Source: Nitzschia sp. pyKryTriq1 (taxonomy: Eukaryota > Bacillariophyta > Bacillariophyceae > Bacillariales > Bacillariaceae). From it: 64,000 bases of DNA. The DNA lies in the NCBI GenBank assembly GCA_956465555.1, contig OY101122.1, forward strand, positions 1,065,001 to 1,129,000. The letters are read 5' to 3'. The notes below the pieces were generated by a model. That model had not been told where the DNA came from and made no database searches. It saw only the letters and a program-made list of their open reading frames with translations. Below, piece by piece: positions 31,501 to 42,070 of this stretch. How positions within the stretch are numbered: position 1 is the stretch's first letter; each line of letters starts with the position of its first letter. Position numbers and translations under genes: made by a program.

Positions 31501-32661
31501 GCCCGGCCGTGTTTCTCCACTGCGTTGTGAAAGCTAGAAGAGGTGGGATACGCTTTGCTCCGGCCCGATACAAATCCACCAACGTCCGAAACTGATCCGT
31601 ATCTTTCACTAGGAAACCCGGAAAATCCCAATATGTTGCTACAGCATTCCAATCTCGCAGCGAATAATCTTGCTCCAGGACTTCCGCCACGGCATTCAGA
31701 TTCCAGCCATCTGCTGACACCTCGTTTCCTCTCCCCGGAATGAGACTCCCCAAGAGAGCCGATGATACTCCCATCAAAGCAGATCCGTCAGAGTCCCTTC
31801 CCTTGTCCGAAAAGAAAAAGAGAATCCGAGCAATTGAAGCCTCGTTGAGGATCGAATTGTTCGAGGTGATCTCAGCAAGGGTCTCCCGAAATATATTGGC
31901 GTTTCTCGTGCATGCAGGCCCTACATCCTGTAAGAGATTAGCAATGCCGATCGAAGACTCCGATCCATCGGACGGAGCCAAACGGTTGACCATTCCAGAG
32001 CCGAGACCACCGAGTGAAGACTCGCCGTTTCTGTTTGGATCCATCTTTATCGATACTCTCTCTGGTCCTTTTAGAAGTTCAACAAGCCTAGCAGTATCAA
32101 TATTTCTCTTTGAGTAGGCCTGTAGAAGTGGGAGAGACGAAGAAACGAGGTAAAAATCAAGACGTAAGTCGGGGAATGTGCAGTGTGCGTCGAATGATTA
32201 TTGTGGCTTACCGGGTGTGTTTGAAAAATGTCAATGACCTGCTCAGCCAAATTGCGTTCCAACTCAATCGGCTTCGACCTAGTTATAGTTTTGACAGCCT
32301 CGTAGAGATCCAGAGCCTCTTTGCTGGACGAAAGTGTTGTGTTTTCTGCTTGAAAAGAATGCACCTGTGGGGTTGCAATGCGGATGAACGTGAGCAAAAC
32401 TTGGTCGACGGTGCGCACGACAGACGCTCGAATACAGAAACTTACCAATTTCTTTGTCCAACTCGCCAGAACTTTACTAGGAGAAATCCCCCCTTTTCGT
32501 CCTTGGTAAGCCTGCAGGACGAGAGCCCCCGCTCGGGCTGTCCTGTTTGAAAGCCTCTGGACTGCGGATTCCTCTTCGTTTGTTGCTTCCGCCGTTTCGT
32601 TCGTGATAGGTAAGTTGATATTATTGTGCTGCTGTTCTTGTCTTTGCAATTCTTCGGTCAT
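25585..32661 (-). CDS. NOT1: NOT1, scaffold of the CCR4-NOT deadenylase complex
   Basis: Exons 32212-32661, 26656-32119 and 25585-26588 with introns of 92 and 67 nt give 2305 residues, close to animal CNOT1. The last splice joins PLVLP to AFAFSWFELVSHRHFLPNL, the conserved start of the NOT1 C-terminal domain. Seen in order: a helical N-terminal HEAT region; a MIF4G domain binding CAF1 at about 946-1153 (RVQFLINNLAPSNVEAKAKE onward); the CNOT9-binding DUF3819 region at about 1266-1345 (VDRAIREIIQPVVERSVTIA); and NOT1-C at about 1970-2290, with GWNIAHQLLIDHFLFLEPHI and [21 protein letters not shown]. It scaffolds mRNA deadenylation and decay in the cytoplasm. Inside the first exon a GTAAGT and a CCCACAG bound an 81-nt stretch (32365-32445) that is in frame and stop-free. 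If it is a real intron, the protein is 27 residues shorter. Confidence 0.93.
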
Positions 32662-33455
32662 GGGCCATGTTCACCCAAAGCTTCGTCTCGTTGAAAACTG
32701 AGTTTTCCCCCTTGTTTCTCTTACTTGCCATCGTGTCGGCGATCGATCCTCGATCCTCGATCCCAATCCACACGAGCGGGAACGCGGTCGGTGTCGATGG
32801 AAGAAGAATGTTTCCACGCGCGCGAGAGCGATCTGCATTCTGCATCTGATCGGAATGCGCCCGGTTGGAGGTTAGGCGATAGGCGATCCACAACCCACAG
32901 GTTATCTTTCACAGTACCAGTACAGTACTGTTACCTGTTACCGGCAGGTGGCAGCTTGCGCGTTGCTGGCTGCGTCGTCAGTCCGTCGTCCATACTTCTG
33001 CCATACCGTACCAGCGCGCTACATACCGGCACCGGTACGGTACCCCAGGTACGGTACCGCAACGTACGTACCGGCACAATACCGGTACACTCTGTACCGG
33101 TACTTATGTAGGATTAGTGACCACACTCGTGAGTAGATACAACTACCGTACCGGTACGAAGAACGAAGTAGACTACTCCGGAGTAAGAAAGAGATTGAAA
33201 AGCGACAGGGAAATAATGTTGCTATCAGCTACTCGTACCGCCACAATTTGTGGTAGCTGCACGCACATACTGGGAGTACACGTAGTCCATTTTGTCTTCG
33301 TCATGGGTGGCAAAAATAATTGACCAGGCCACCACAATGCACACGAAAGAAAGTGGCTCAAGTCTGACTGATAATAGCATTTAAAGTCTGAAAATCACCA
33401 CAGCACAGATCTAAAAATAATAATGAGTAGCAGAGACCACAAACTAATAGCTAGG
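32662..33455. repeat. Intergenic region with a dense GTAC/TACCGGTA cluster
   Basis: This is the spacer upstream of NOT1. From about 32915 to 33160 nearly every decamer contains GTAC, with perfect TACCGGTA at 33080-33087, 33095-33102 and 33149-33156 and near matches around them (ACCGGTACGGTACC). Frames through it are artefacts of the repeat. The left 250 bp should carry the NOT1 promoter. Confidence 0.7.
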
Positions 33456-34286
33456 CTACGATGATTGGCCGGCCAATCGAGCGTCTCGAGCCTTCACTTT
33501 TTGTTCGAAGGTTCGACCTTGGACCCGGCATGCAGCTCGACGAATTTCGTCAACACTGGGGATATCACCTCCTCCGTCGGGTCCAAGAAGCTTCCCAGCG
33601 GTACGGTAGCTCATGAGCGCCGAGGAAAGATCTTCGAGAGCCTTTGAACTCTTTTCTTGATCCTTTTTGCCAATCGCCTTGACCAACTGCTTTTGAGCCT
33701 TCTCAAAATCAGTGGCGGCCTGAGTCATGTCCTTTGCAAAAGCAACTTTCACATTGGTACCTCCTCCCAGAAGACTGGATGTGTACAGTTTCATCGGAAG
33801 AATGGTATCTTCAGCGATTTTCACGGCAAAAGTTTCAGCTCCTTCCCAGTCATTGGATCCGATCATGGCAGCAGCGTCAGGGATGGCATCATTGCATTTT
33901 TTAATCCTTGGCAAGTATCGCTTCTTGTTAGTGGGGTAGTAATAGTTGGATCTAAGGTTTGGTTCGTAGTTGGATTCAGCCTTCGCTTGGGCTACAGCAG
34001 CCTCCCTTGCTTTCTTTTCGGCCTCTGTGATTTTTGTTGGGTCAGTACCGTACTCATCCAAGAGTCCAGCGGAGGCACTGCCTGCCATAAATCCTTGGGC
34101 ACCAATCCCTACCACCAAGGCTGCTGCATTTTTCATGAAACTACGGCGGCAACTAATTTCAATGGTCGTCGGTTCGAAGTTCGAGCCTTGCATTTGCAAG
34201 ACGGACCGTTCGTGCACCCCAGACGACGGGTGGAAAGCCGACGCCGTCGATGCAGCAAGGATGGTGAGCGATGCTGCGAGCTTCAT
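33456..34286 (-). CDS. Thylakoid-lumen helical protein, PsbQ/MPH2-like (tentative)
   Basis: A 276-residue single-exon protein with a three-part targeting region. A signal peptide (MKLAASLTILAASTASA) precedes Phe-His, giving plastid import. A twin-arginine lumen signal (CRRSFMKNAAALVVGIG, then GSASA) follows, so the mature protein lies in the thylakoid lumen and begins GLLDEYG. The mature part of about 200 residues is predicted mostly helical and Lys/Ala-rich: KKRYLPRIKKCNDAIPDAAA, then ETFAVKIAEDTILPMKLYTS, then MTQAATDFEKAQKQLVKAIG, then ALEDLSSALMSYRTAGKLLG. Four such helices suggest a PsbQ-type bundle like PsbQ', Psb31 or plant MPH2, which stabilise photosystem II. The subfamily call is inference; the targeting is directly visible. 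Confidence 0.65.
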   Translation of the reverse strand: MKLAASLTILAASTASAFHPSSGVHERSVLQMQGSNFEPTTIEISCRRSFMKNAAALVVGIGAQGFMAGSASAGLLDEYGTDPTKITEAEKKAREAAVAQAKAESNYEPNLRSNYYYPTNKKRYLPRIKKCNDAIPDAAAMIGSNDWEGAETFAVKIAEDTILPMKLYTSSLLGGGTNVKVAFAKDMTQAATDFEKAQKQLVKAIGKKDQEKSSKALEDLSSALMSYRTAGKLLGPDGGGDIPSVDEIRRAACRVQGRTFEQKVKARDARLAGQSS

Positions 34287-34945
34287 AATATTTTACAGAG
34301 AGGGGGAAGACGATTTCCACACAAGATCTTGTCTCTAAGAAAAGTATATAGAAGTACCGTGGTCAGCAACGGAAAGTGGAACAGTCGTCTTTCTTTGTTT
34401 CGACAAGGTTTTACGTCATCGATTGTTTTCGTTTTCTATTCATCTAAAGTTCTCGAGGTTGTGCTTGCGTAGCTTGCCGACGGTCGATGAGGTGGCGCGA
34501 TTGTTTGCGGAGGGGAAAGTTTTAAAGTCGCCATGATGTCGTCGTCGGAATCCAAAAAATAGCACAAGCGCCATTTTTTGAAGATATGAAGTCAACGGCC
34601 TACTGATGACTGACGGACGTCACCGACAGCAGCACCCGCGCACTGTGCGGTACCAGGTACTGTTACCAGGTACCAGTACTGGTACCGTACAAGTACTCGT
34701 ACACACCAAAAACAAAAATCGAACAGCAAACTGAAAGAAACTGCAACCAGCAACAACCATCAACCATCCATCAAGCCGTTGACGAATAATAGAGGCCTCT
34801 GGCATATTATTATTATTATTATTATTATCGGATACCATGCACTCCACCCCTCTGCTTTACACTACCCTCGTTCTGGATAAGAAAATCGAGTTGACCATCT
34901 AAATTAAAAGCGTATTCTTCTTGTTTGACTGCCGGAGACTATCGG
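34287..34945. other. Divergent intergenic region with GTAC repeats and a TTA microsatellite
   Basis: It contains GTACCAGGTACTG-type palindromic words at about 34649-34702 and a TTA triplet run at about 34806-34829. It should hold the promoters of the lumen protein and TatD genes. No gene is seen in it. Confidence 0.55.
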
Positions 34946-36025
34946 ATGAAGATTCCGACCTGCCGACCCTTGATAATATCAGCTGCATTCCAAGTACGAC
35001 CAATGGACTTTGGGACCAAACTAATCACACCAGGAAGAATATCACAGCGATATCGGTGGCAGACAACCGCATTGAAGATGACCCCAGGGTTGATCGACGT
35101 AGATTGCAACTTGTGGCATCGGGATCTAAAGAGCTTGCAGAACAAAGAGGTCGGAGATGGCGAATGCTGGAATATCCTTGAAGAGGATGCCATTGAACAA
35201 GCAAATATCGTTGGCATGATATCACCATCCAGCACCATCAATGAGGCAAGGTGTGGTTTAGATCTCTTATCAAAAACGCCACCGCCCCTTCCGATCAAAA
35301 CAACGGTTGGCGTACACCCCTATCATGTCAATGACGAGGGAATCAAGGGATTTTCTCTGGAAAAACATCGGAAAGATATGATAAATATGATCAAGACCAG
35401 TCGCAACTTCATAGGCGCTGTGGGAGAATGCGGCCTCGACGCAAGTGAAGGATTTCCTCCTCTAGAGGATCAACTTCCATGGTTTCGACTCCAAGTAGAC
35501 ATTGCGAACGAATTGAACCTACCACTATTTGTGCACGAACGTCTTGCATTCGAACAGACAAAAGATATTCTGGACAATGCCAAGATCCCTGTCATCATCC
35601 ACTGTTTTACGGGGACGAAGGAGCAGTGCATCGCGTACGTTGAAAGAGGGTACTACATTTCGGTTTCGGGATATATTTTGAAAGAAACCAACGACAACTG
35701 CAAGGAGGTTATTTCGTGCTTGGAAGATCACATCGTTCCTCTTGAAAAGCTAATGATTGAAACAGATTCACCCTATATGGGTTTCACGGGATGCCGTCAG
35801 CTATATCTCGAGCATAACGAAGACTTTCTTTCAGACCTAAGCTCGAAAAAACGAAAACGCTTACAGCAATCAATTTATCCAAATGTGCCGAGCTCTCTCC
35901 CAGCAGTTTTGGACAAGGTCGTAGAGTGTTATCGGATTAAAGAGCCAAGTCTATCATTCGAGAACATTGCTGACACAACAACCCAAAATGCCAAACGCTT
36001 CTTCGGTCTGAATGTACCATTGTGA
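34946..36025 (+). CDS. TatD-family metal-dependent nuclease
   Basis: The first in-frame ATG (34946) gives 359 residues. A later ATG at 35075 (MTPGLIDVDCNLW) would start right at the conserved domain, so the first 43 residues may be a targeting extension or 5' leader. TatD motifs: LIDVDCNLWH at the first metal site, VGVHPYH, IGAVGECGLD with the bridging Glu, PLFVHER, VIIHCFTG, and the final METAL-type ETDSPYMG with the catalytic Asp. At the first site an Asn replaces the second His of the usual H-x-H. As I recall, E. coli TatD and eukaryotic TATDN1 also have Asn-Leu here, so activity need not be lost. The family has 3'-5' exonuclease and endonuclease activity in DNA repair and apoptosis. The C-terminal third (DLSSKKRKRLQQS) is longer than in bacteria. 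Confidence 0.85.
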   Translation: MKIPTCRPLIISAAFQVRPMDFGTKLITPGRISQRYRWQTTALKMTPGLIDVDCNLWHRDLKSLQNKEVGDGECWNILEEDAIEQANIVGMISPSSTINEARCGLDLLSKTPPPLPIKTTVGVHPYHVNDEGIKGFSLEKHRKDMINMIKTSRNFIGAVGECGLDASEGFPPLEDQLPWFRLQVDIANELNLPLFVHERLAFEQTKDILDNAKIPVIIHCFTGTKEQCIAYVERGYYISVSGYILKETNDNCKEVISCLEDHIVPLEKLMIETDSPYMGFTGCRQLYLEHNEDFLSDLSSKKRKRLQQSIYPNVPSSLPAVLDKVVECYRIKEPSLSFENIADTTTQNAKRFFGLNVPL

Positions 36026-37129
36026 TGGTCCTACTACCATAGTTCTGAAACAAATTGTAGGGGCCTCTATCCTTCATTCACGCGTGCTTCGCGTGAAAAA
36101 AGATTTTGCGCCGCCTTTTTTGCACTGCGCGTGCATACGAACTCGTCGTCTTTAAGTACTCTATACACTCTCTACTCTACTCTCTACTCTAGCTAGAGAG
36201 AGTAGAGTCTACTACTCTACTACTAGTAGAGAGCTAGTAGAGAGTAGAGTCTACTAGAGCTAGAGAGTAGAGTAGTAGAGAGAGAGAGTTACGTATTAGA
36301 AGTTCGCCTTCTTTTTATTACTCGTACCAGCAGGTACTCGCTCGCGAACTCTCCCCTCCACGGTATGTACGTCGGTCGATAGAGAGAGGCTGACGCATCA
36401 AAATTTCCCCTTGCTAGCTTGCAGATCACGCACGCACACGGCCGGCGGCGGATCCATCCTCCTTCCACCGCTGGCGCAGGCGCCAACCAGCCCTCAACTC
36501 TCTCGGACAGTATAGACCGATGAATGTTAGTGTAGTCTTTCAAAATTCGTTGGCCTAAGACCCTACTCGACTTCGAACTGCGTAGCGGTTCTCTGTCTTT
36601 CGGGTTACCCTTTGGTACATCACCTTGCCTCGTTTCAAGGTGTAAGGGATGGTGGGCGGGTTTTTTAAACTATTCTTACTGGTAACTCGAAGACGAAGCG
36701 ATGTTCGTTTGATCGATGATCTTGTGTGATCATCGGTCGTCTCTCGTCGGTCGGTTGGATATTATTTGGCGCGCTCTGGTCGACTTCTGGTCTGTCCGTC
36801 TCTCGTTGGGGGTGCGAACGACGACCGCCATGATAAAATATTACCCAAATCGGGATCACCGCCAGCATCCGCCCGGTACCGGGGTACATATGTGCTGTGC
36901 CAAGAACAGACCAGACCAAGTAATACGTTGTAGTAGCATCGTCACCCTCCTCGCTCGTCCTCCGATCGACGAACGTCGTTCCCACTACATGATTACTTGT
37001 ATGCCACTTGCCTTCTGACCGCAACCAGGTCTTGAGAGAGAAATCGAGGTATTGGAGGACCACGGAAGTTATTCATTTGACAATTTTCTTGACGCGTGAT
37101 TGAGTTTCAGAAGAACATTGTATCGGGCG
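36026..37129. other. Intergenic region with a CTCTACTAGTAG palindromic array
   Basis: From about 36160 to 36290 the sequence is an almost continuous array of CTCTACT and AGTAGAG blocks around CTAGCTAG and CTAGTAG centres, able to fold into long hairpins. The remaining 800 bp have frames up to 130 codons on both strands, but none resembles a known protein. The right end should hold the Hsp33 promoter. Confidence 0.55.
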
Positions 37130-38425
37130 ATGACTGTCGTGAAAGCCATCTCTCTAATAATGATGCAGATCGTGTTCACTCGCTCCTTTCCGATTCAAAA
37201 GCAGGGGATTGCGGGCCGATCGGCTACCCTCTGTCGATTCGGTGCACGATCCTTTGCTGCCACCAAGCTGCGAAACCAAAACGAAGCAAGCACTTCTAGC
37301 GGCGAGAGCAGTCCAGCCAAAAGTACAGATTTGCTCGAAGAATATCGAAACGAAAACAATGTAAGGGACCAGGTTTTTTCGGCAATCTCGGGAGACGGAA
37401 GCGTGAAGGTTACAGCATGTACAGCAAGAAACTTGGTAAATGAGTTCATGCTTGCACACACTCTAACAGCGACGCCTGCGGATGCCTTGGGAAGGGCCGT
37501 GATCTGCGCGCTAATGATGAGTAATGGAATGCAAGATGAGCAATCTGTCCAGCTTACATTCAATGGTGAGATTTGTAATGGGATGAATATCGCATATTGT
37601 TGGAAATGTGACCTCATTTATTTATATGTTCGTTTGACGTACTCAGCGGATGGACCGATCAGAGGTATCGTGGCCATTTCTACAGGTTTAGGAGAAGTTC
37701 GTGGCTACGTTGGAAGTCCCATGCTTGGGGAAATGACACTTTCGGAGGCGGTTGGTCTCGGCTCGGTGCAGGTTGTCAAAAATCACCCAGATTGGCCGAA
37801 CCCTTACAATGGAATCACTGCAGTTCGTCATGGGGATATTGATCGAGATATTGGTACGTATTTGCCGGAGTATTCAAATGGACTTCGTCACAACGTCAAC
37901 TAATCATTTTAACGAGCAGGTGCCTACTTGGCGGAGAGTGAACAGCGATCCTGCGCCTTGGCAGCAGGCGTTTCGGTTAATGGGATTCTCTGTACTGCTG
38001 CTGGAGGCTACCTAATCGAGCAACTGCCGGATGCGGATAGTGAAACGATGGAAAGGATCTCAAAGAACCTGGCTATTTTAGTGCAGAAAGATGGCGGTGA
38101 TACGTTACCTACCAATCTGCTTTCAAAGGGTGTGTCTCCTCTTGAAATTGCTGAAATCGTGCTCGATGGTCTTGGGCTTCAGCCTCTCCAGCAGATTGAA
38201 CCTACATTCAAGTGTCAATGCACATCTGATCGACTTATCCGGGCGTTGCGATTACTTTCACAAGATGATGTCGAAGAAATCCTCATCCAACAAGAAAAGA
38301 TTGAAGCCCGGTGCGACTTTTGCGGAAAAGTTTACAATATGACACCCGAGCAAGTCCGCGAAGAAATGGCGAGCGCTAAGGGAGATCCAGCGAAGGACTC
38401 GGATTTCTACGAATCGAAAGAGTAA
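37130..38425 (+). CDS. Hsp33 redox-regulated chaperone, plastid-targeted
   Basis: Exons 37130-37565, 37647-37853 and 37920-38425 with introns of 81 and 66 nt give 382 residues. The splices give QLTFNADGPIRGIVAIS and RDIGAYLAESEQRSCALA, both family blocks. The start ATG at 37130 follows a TTG-only extension. Its hydrophobic N-terminus (MTVVKAISLIMMQIVFTRSF) with Phe after the cleavage site suggests the plastid. The C-terminal zinc centre is complete: C313-x-C315 and C346-x-x-C349, spaced 30 residues, fitting CxC-X(27-32)-CxxC. In bacteria these cysteines bind zinc when reduced; oxidation releases zinc and switches on holdase activity against oxidative unfolding. The first intron is 81 nt, stop-free and in frame, so its retention would insert 27 residues including CWKC. 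Confidence 0.92.
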
Positions 38426-38472
38426 AGTTTCCTTTGACAATATTATTATCTAGAGCCTGACATTAGACGACA

Positions 38473-39147
38473 TCACCTTTCCTCTTTATTACTTGATCTC
38501 TTCCTCTCTTTACGGTGGCGTTTTTCGTTTCGCTTTCGCCGACGTCTTTCTTCTTCTGAGTCGCTGTCGTCACTACGTGAGCTATAGTCCCGGGATCGTT
38601 TTCGGTGTTTCTTCTTCTTTTTGTCCCTGCGGCGCTTGCGCCGTTCTTTACGGTCCTCGGAAGATTCGTCAGACGAAGAATCCTCACTATCACTGAAGGA
38701 GCTGCGTTTGCGCCGTTTTTTATGCGTCTTCTTGCCGCTGGACGAAGATTTTTTGCTGTCTTGCTTCTTCAAATCAACTTCAAGAAACTCGTCTTCGCTA
38801 CTGCTCGAAGGCGCCTCTAGCAGCTGCTGCAATTGTGGGTCGACAGCTTTCGCGGCTTGTGATGCATCTGCCCTACGCTGTTTCCCCCTCTTCAAACCTT
38901 GGTACATTTGCGCGGTGAAATTGTCACGTTTGGCGCCGTCGGTCAGGTTTTGACTTCGAGCCATTTCCATGACACTACGGGCTTTCTCCTTGTCAGCCTC
39001 CGTGACCGCCCCATCTTGTTTTTCCATCTCATTCGCGTAGGGATCATGGCCGATGGCAGTCTGCCAAATCGCATGAGTCTTCAGCGTAGCACTGGTGCTC
39101 ATGCGATTGTTGTGCGGCATGCGAACTCGTCCGGCGCTTGCAGGCAT
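38473..39147 (-). CDS. Lys/Ser-rich nuclear protein, unknown function
   Basis: A 224-residue protein from ATG 39147; the longer frame uses a TTG. The first 100 residues look conserved in style: MPASAGRVRMPHNNRMSTSA, then LKTHAIWQTAIGHDPYANE, then helical ARSVMEMARSQNL and FTAQMYQGLKRGKQRR. The rest is low complexity, with alternating acidic Ser (SFSDSEDSSSDESSEDR) and basic Lys/Arg blocks (KERRKRRRDKKKKKHRKR), typical of splicing-associated or nucleolar proteins. The composition gives strong nuclear localisation signals. I do not recognise a named family. It ends 47 bp from the convergent Hsp33 gene. Confidence 0.65.
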   Translation of the reverse strand: MPASAGRVRMPHNNRMSTSATLKTHAIWQTAIGHDPYANEMEKQDGAVTEADKEKARSVMEMARSQNLTDGAKRDNFTAQMYQGLKRGKQRRADASQAAKAVDPQLQQLLEAPSSSSEDEFLEVDLKKQDSKKSSSSGKKTHKKRRKRSSFSDSEDSSSDESSEDRKERRKRRRDKKKKKHRKRSRDYSSRSDDSDSEEERRRRKRNEKRHRKERKRSSNKEER

Positions 39148-40464
39148 CTTGATGATTATTTTATTTGGTGAGAATGTAGAATGCCAACTACTGTAGTAGA
39201 CGAGAGATTGATTCGCGATTCCCGACTTCAAGATCTTAGTTTACTAGTAGGGGGCTGCCTTTATTGAATGTCAAAGATGACGAAGTATGCCGTCACAAAT
39301 TCGAGAAGAATACCGTGGGATTGATTATGCACCGTGGAGAAAGAGGGCGAGAGGCGAGAGGGGAGCAGAATGAGAAAAAACAAGAGAGAAGGGAAGAGGC
39401 AGGGTCAAACACCAAAAAACACTCCTCCGTGCTCCGTGCGGCTGAACGCGTCGAATAAAAGACGGGACAGAGGGGAAGACGACAAAAAGAAGAAGTCCAA
39501 GTGGTCAACCTTCGACCAATAAGGATACAGACGACCGTCGACGTACAGTCTACACGTACAGATCGTTTTTGCATTTTCCGCACCGGTACTTACAGTACAG
39601 TACTGTACCTGGTACTTGTACCGTACGAGTACAGTAAACAGTACCGGTATGTAGTGGTACTGTACCGGTAGTGTACAGTACCGGTACAGTACGTACATAC
39701 TGGTACGAATAATAATTGGTGTCAACACGGTCGTCCCCAGCGCGGCGGGCAACAACGGGGTCTACCGGTACCACGTACCGGCACAGTACCTGGTACTTGT
39801 ACCGTACTGGGTACTTGTACTGTACCGGTCCCTACACGGCGCTCTGTGTACCGTACTGTGCATGTACTACTACTTACAGTACGAGTACCAAAAGGACTGG
39901 TACAGTAAATTACCTGGTACTGTGCTTTTAAACCTCATCGCACGACGCAAGAACTTTCGCTTCAAGCCAACTCCGAATTTCCCGCCAATTCTCGTTACGA
40001 ATCTGAAATGCATCTTTCACTCTACGAGTACTACAGAAACGTGAGATTTGTCTCTAGTAGAGAAAGTAGAGAGGGAAACCATCAATACTTCTTACTAGTT
40101 CGAGTAAGAGAGGTAGTGATGATGATTTTCGAGCTTGAGGGTGTCCGAATGAAGTTTCTACCGGTAGAGTAGTGGATAGGACTTCAAACGGCGACGGGAA
40201 AGTGGAATACTACAAGTAGTTTTCAGTCGATGCTAAGCAATAGCTAATATACACGACGCTTTTAATCTATCATATAATTCTCAGAGCTGGGAATGGACAG
40301 GGTGTTTTTTTCTTGATTGTTTGCAATCATCGCCAAGTCTTAAATTTCAACGGGACTTTAATAGCAGGGGTGCCCACAAAAAATGCTGTACGGTACGATA
40401 GCGATGCACGATACAGCGATGATGATACATGTAACACATGGACGGGAACGTCTCAGCAGGGGTA
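39148..40464. repeat. Intergenic region with the densest TACCGGTA cluster
   Basis: This is 1.3 kb without a supported gene. It starts with a purine-rich AGAGGGGA tract (about 39330-39500). From about 39580 to 39925 GTAC words follow one another, with perfect TACCGGTA at 39642, 39663, 39679 and 39763; another lies at 40159. Frames through the cluster are repeat artefacts. Confidence 0.65.
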
Positions 40465-40959
40465 TCACGAGCTAGACTTTCTCCCACTTCGATTCTTCAA
40501 TATCCATTTTGCTGCTCGACGAATTGGATTGGTCTGGATGCGCTGTTGATCCATATCTAGACTAATGACTTCCTCCTCCCCAGCAGACGGCCAATCGCTA
40601 CCTGCTGTCACGAAGCGGAACTCACTCGGCGCACTGCGGGTCGTGGATGGAAAGTAGAGAGAACAAAATGCAAGTGAGCCGATGCATATATCAGCGCATA
40701 AAGGCTTGTTGGAAAGGCCGTTGCTCTGAACTTACTCATCATAAATTGTTCTGCGTGCAGTTGGATTCTCCACAGTATTGTACCATGTACCCTTGAATGA
40801 GCTCAGGTTGTCGGGGAGGTCCAAAGACCAGGCCTTCAAAACAAAAGTAGTCCGCTGCCCCGTAGAAGGCACAGGAGTTGGAAATGCGTCGCAGCATTGG
40901 GTTCGCATTAGCAGTAAGACGAGTGCCGAAGCCAGGAAAAACTTGTTTGGTGATATCAT
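40465..40959 (-). CDS. Small plastid-targeted protein, two exons, unknown function
   Basis: Exons 40736-40959 and 40465-40633 joined across a 102-nt intron (GTAAGT..GCAG) give 130 residues. The N-terminus (MISPNKFFLASALVLLLMRT) is a signal peptide cleaved after CCDA with FPTP following, so plastid import is likely. The mature part contains FKGTWYNTVENPTARRTIYD in exon 1, then across the splice DAPSEFRFVTAGSDWPSAGE, and ends in a basic helix (NPIRRAAKWILKNRSGRK). The joined frame stays open for 56 codons after the splice, and both splice sites are canonical, so the model is fairly well supported. I do not recognise the family. The basic C-terminus could contact membrane or RNA. Confidence 0.6.
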
Positions 40960-42070
40960 TGTGGTAAAAGTGTTTCGCGCTTCGTGAAATTGAATCTGTA
41001 TAATCGAGACAAATATTTTTATGAGGACGTCGGATGGATGAGAAAGTGAAAAGTGGAGGGAGACTTCCAACGCTCAACTTACTTGACACCAATGGTTGAG
41101 TCTTGCGTTGACGGAAATAGAAATGCAATCGATTGGATGGAAACTCATATTTGGTGGTGCCGATTGAAATCACAGAACTTCTCGCAATTCCATCTCCTTG
41201 CTTGACACCTTCTCGCTACGTATTTGTTGGGCTTTCCACGCATTCTCGATTCAGATTGGTGCATGACAACCTTCTAAATCGCAGACGTGGACATCACGCC
41301 CTTCGGAGATTGCGCCTCATTATTCTTTTATTCTTAGGTTGAAATGTTGAAGTAAACACTTAATTTCGTCCGTAAAGCATACTATCTGCACCAGTATTTA
41401 AAGCAAGTACTAAGAACATTGCTTCTCATCGCCAAATATAGTTCCTTAAAGTGCGCAATTTTAATTTCTTCCATCTCCCACCAATCAGAAAGTCGTCCCC
41501 ATCGCGCAGGTTGTCAAGTTGCGAATACGCCAGAGACAGAAGACGTCTCATCATTTCACTCTGTTGGGGCCCTCCTGTCTTGCTCCTGTTTATTGGTCCC
41601 TGGCATTTCATTGGGAGTACAGAGGTCGTATGAGTCAAACACCATAGTCAAAGAAAGGTTTTTTTTTTAAAAAAGTTGCGCACAGTGTGTCGTGCGGGGC
41701 GTGTTTTGTGCTCTACCGGAAGTAGTGTAGTAGAAGGTCCCTCTACTACCGTACTACCGTACTACAGTACTACCGTGACGCCGTGCGCCAACCCAAACCT
41801 AACCCATTGTTTCACCTTTTGGATTGCTGACTTGCATAAGTCCAATGATCCCGATGAAGCAATTTTGGTTTAAGTGCCATTGGCTGGTTTCGCTGTGGAC
41901 GATAGTGTCGTCGCTGTCGGCATCCCCAAAGCAGCACACTAAATCATCTGCAATGTCACGACGCCGTTGGTTTCATCAAGGCGGCGTCCCTTTCTTTTGT
42001 CAGCGGAGCATCATTGGCCAAACCTTCTTCATCATTTGCATACGTGGATACCGGGGACAGTCGCTCCAGT
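40960..42070. other. Divergent intergenic region, possibly with a 5' exon of the hydrolase
   Basis: It holds the promoters of the flanking genes. Near its right end, from ATG 41845, a signal-peptide-like frame (MIPMKQFWFKCHWLVSLWTI) runs toward the hydrolase. An acceptor-like TTCTTTTGTCAG ends at 41999. This may be the true first exon of the hydrolase gene. GTACTACC repeats lie near 41740-41775. Confidence 0.45.

Noticed and set aside
34946-36025. Loss of the first H-x-H metal site in TatD as a sign of a dead enzyme
   Set aside because: An Asn-Leu at this position also occurs, as I recall, in E. coli TatD and TATDN1, and the other metal ligands (Glu, His, His, Asp) are present.
36289-37063. 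Frames of 84-132 codons on both strands
   Set aside because: Composition is erratic, opposite strands overlap, and nothing resembles a known protein.
39580-39925. GTAC repeat cluster as a CRISPR array
   Set aside because: Units are short palindromes with irregular spacing and no unique spacers of constant length, and the genome is eukaryotic.
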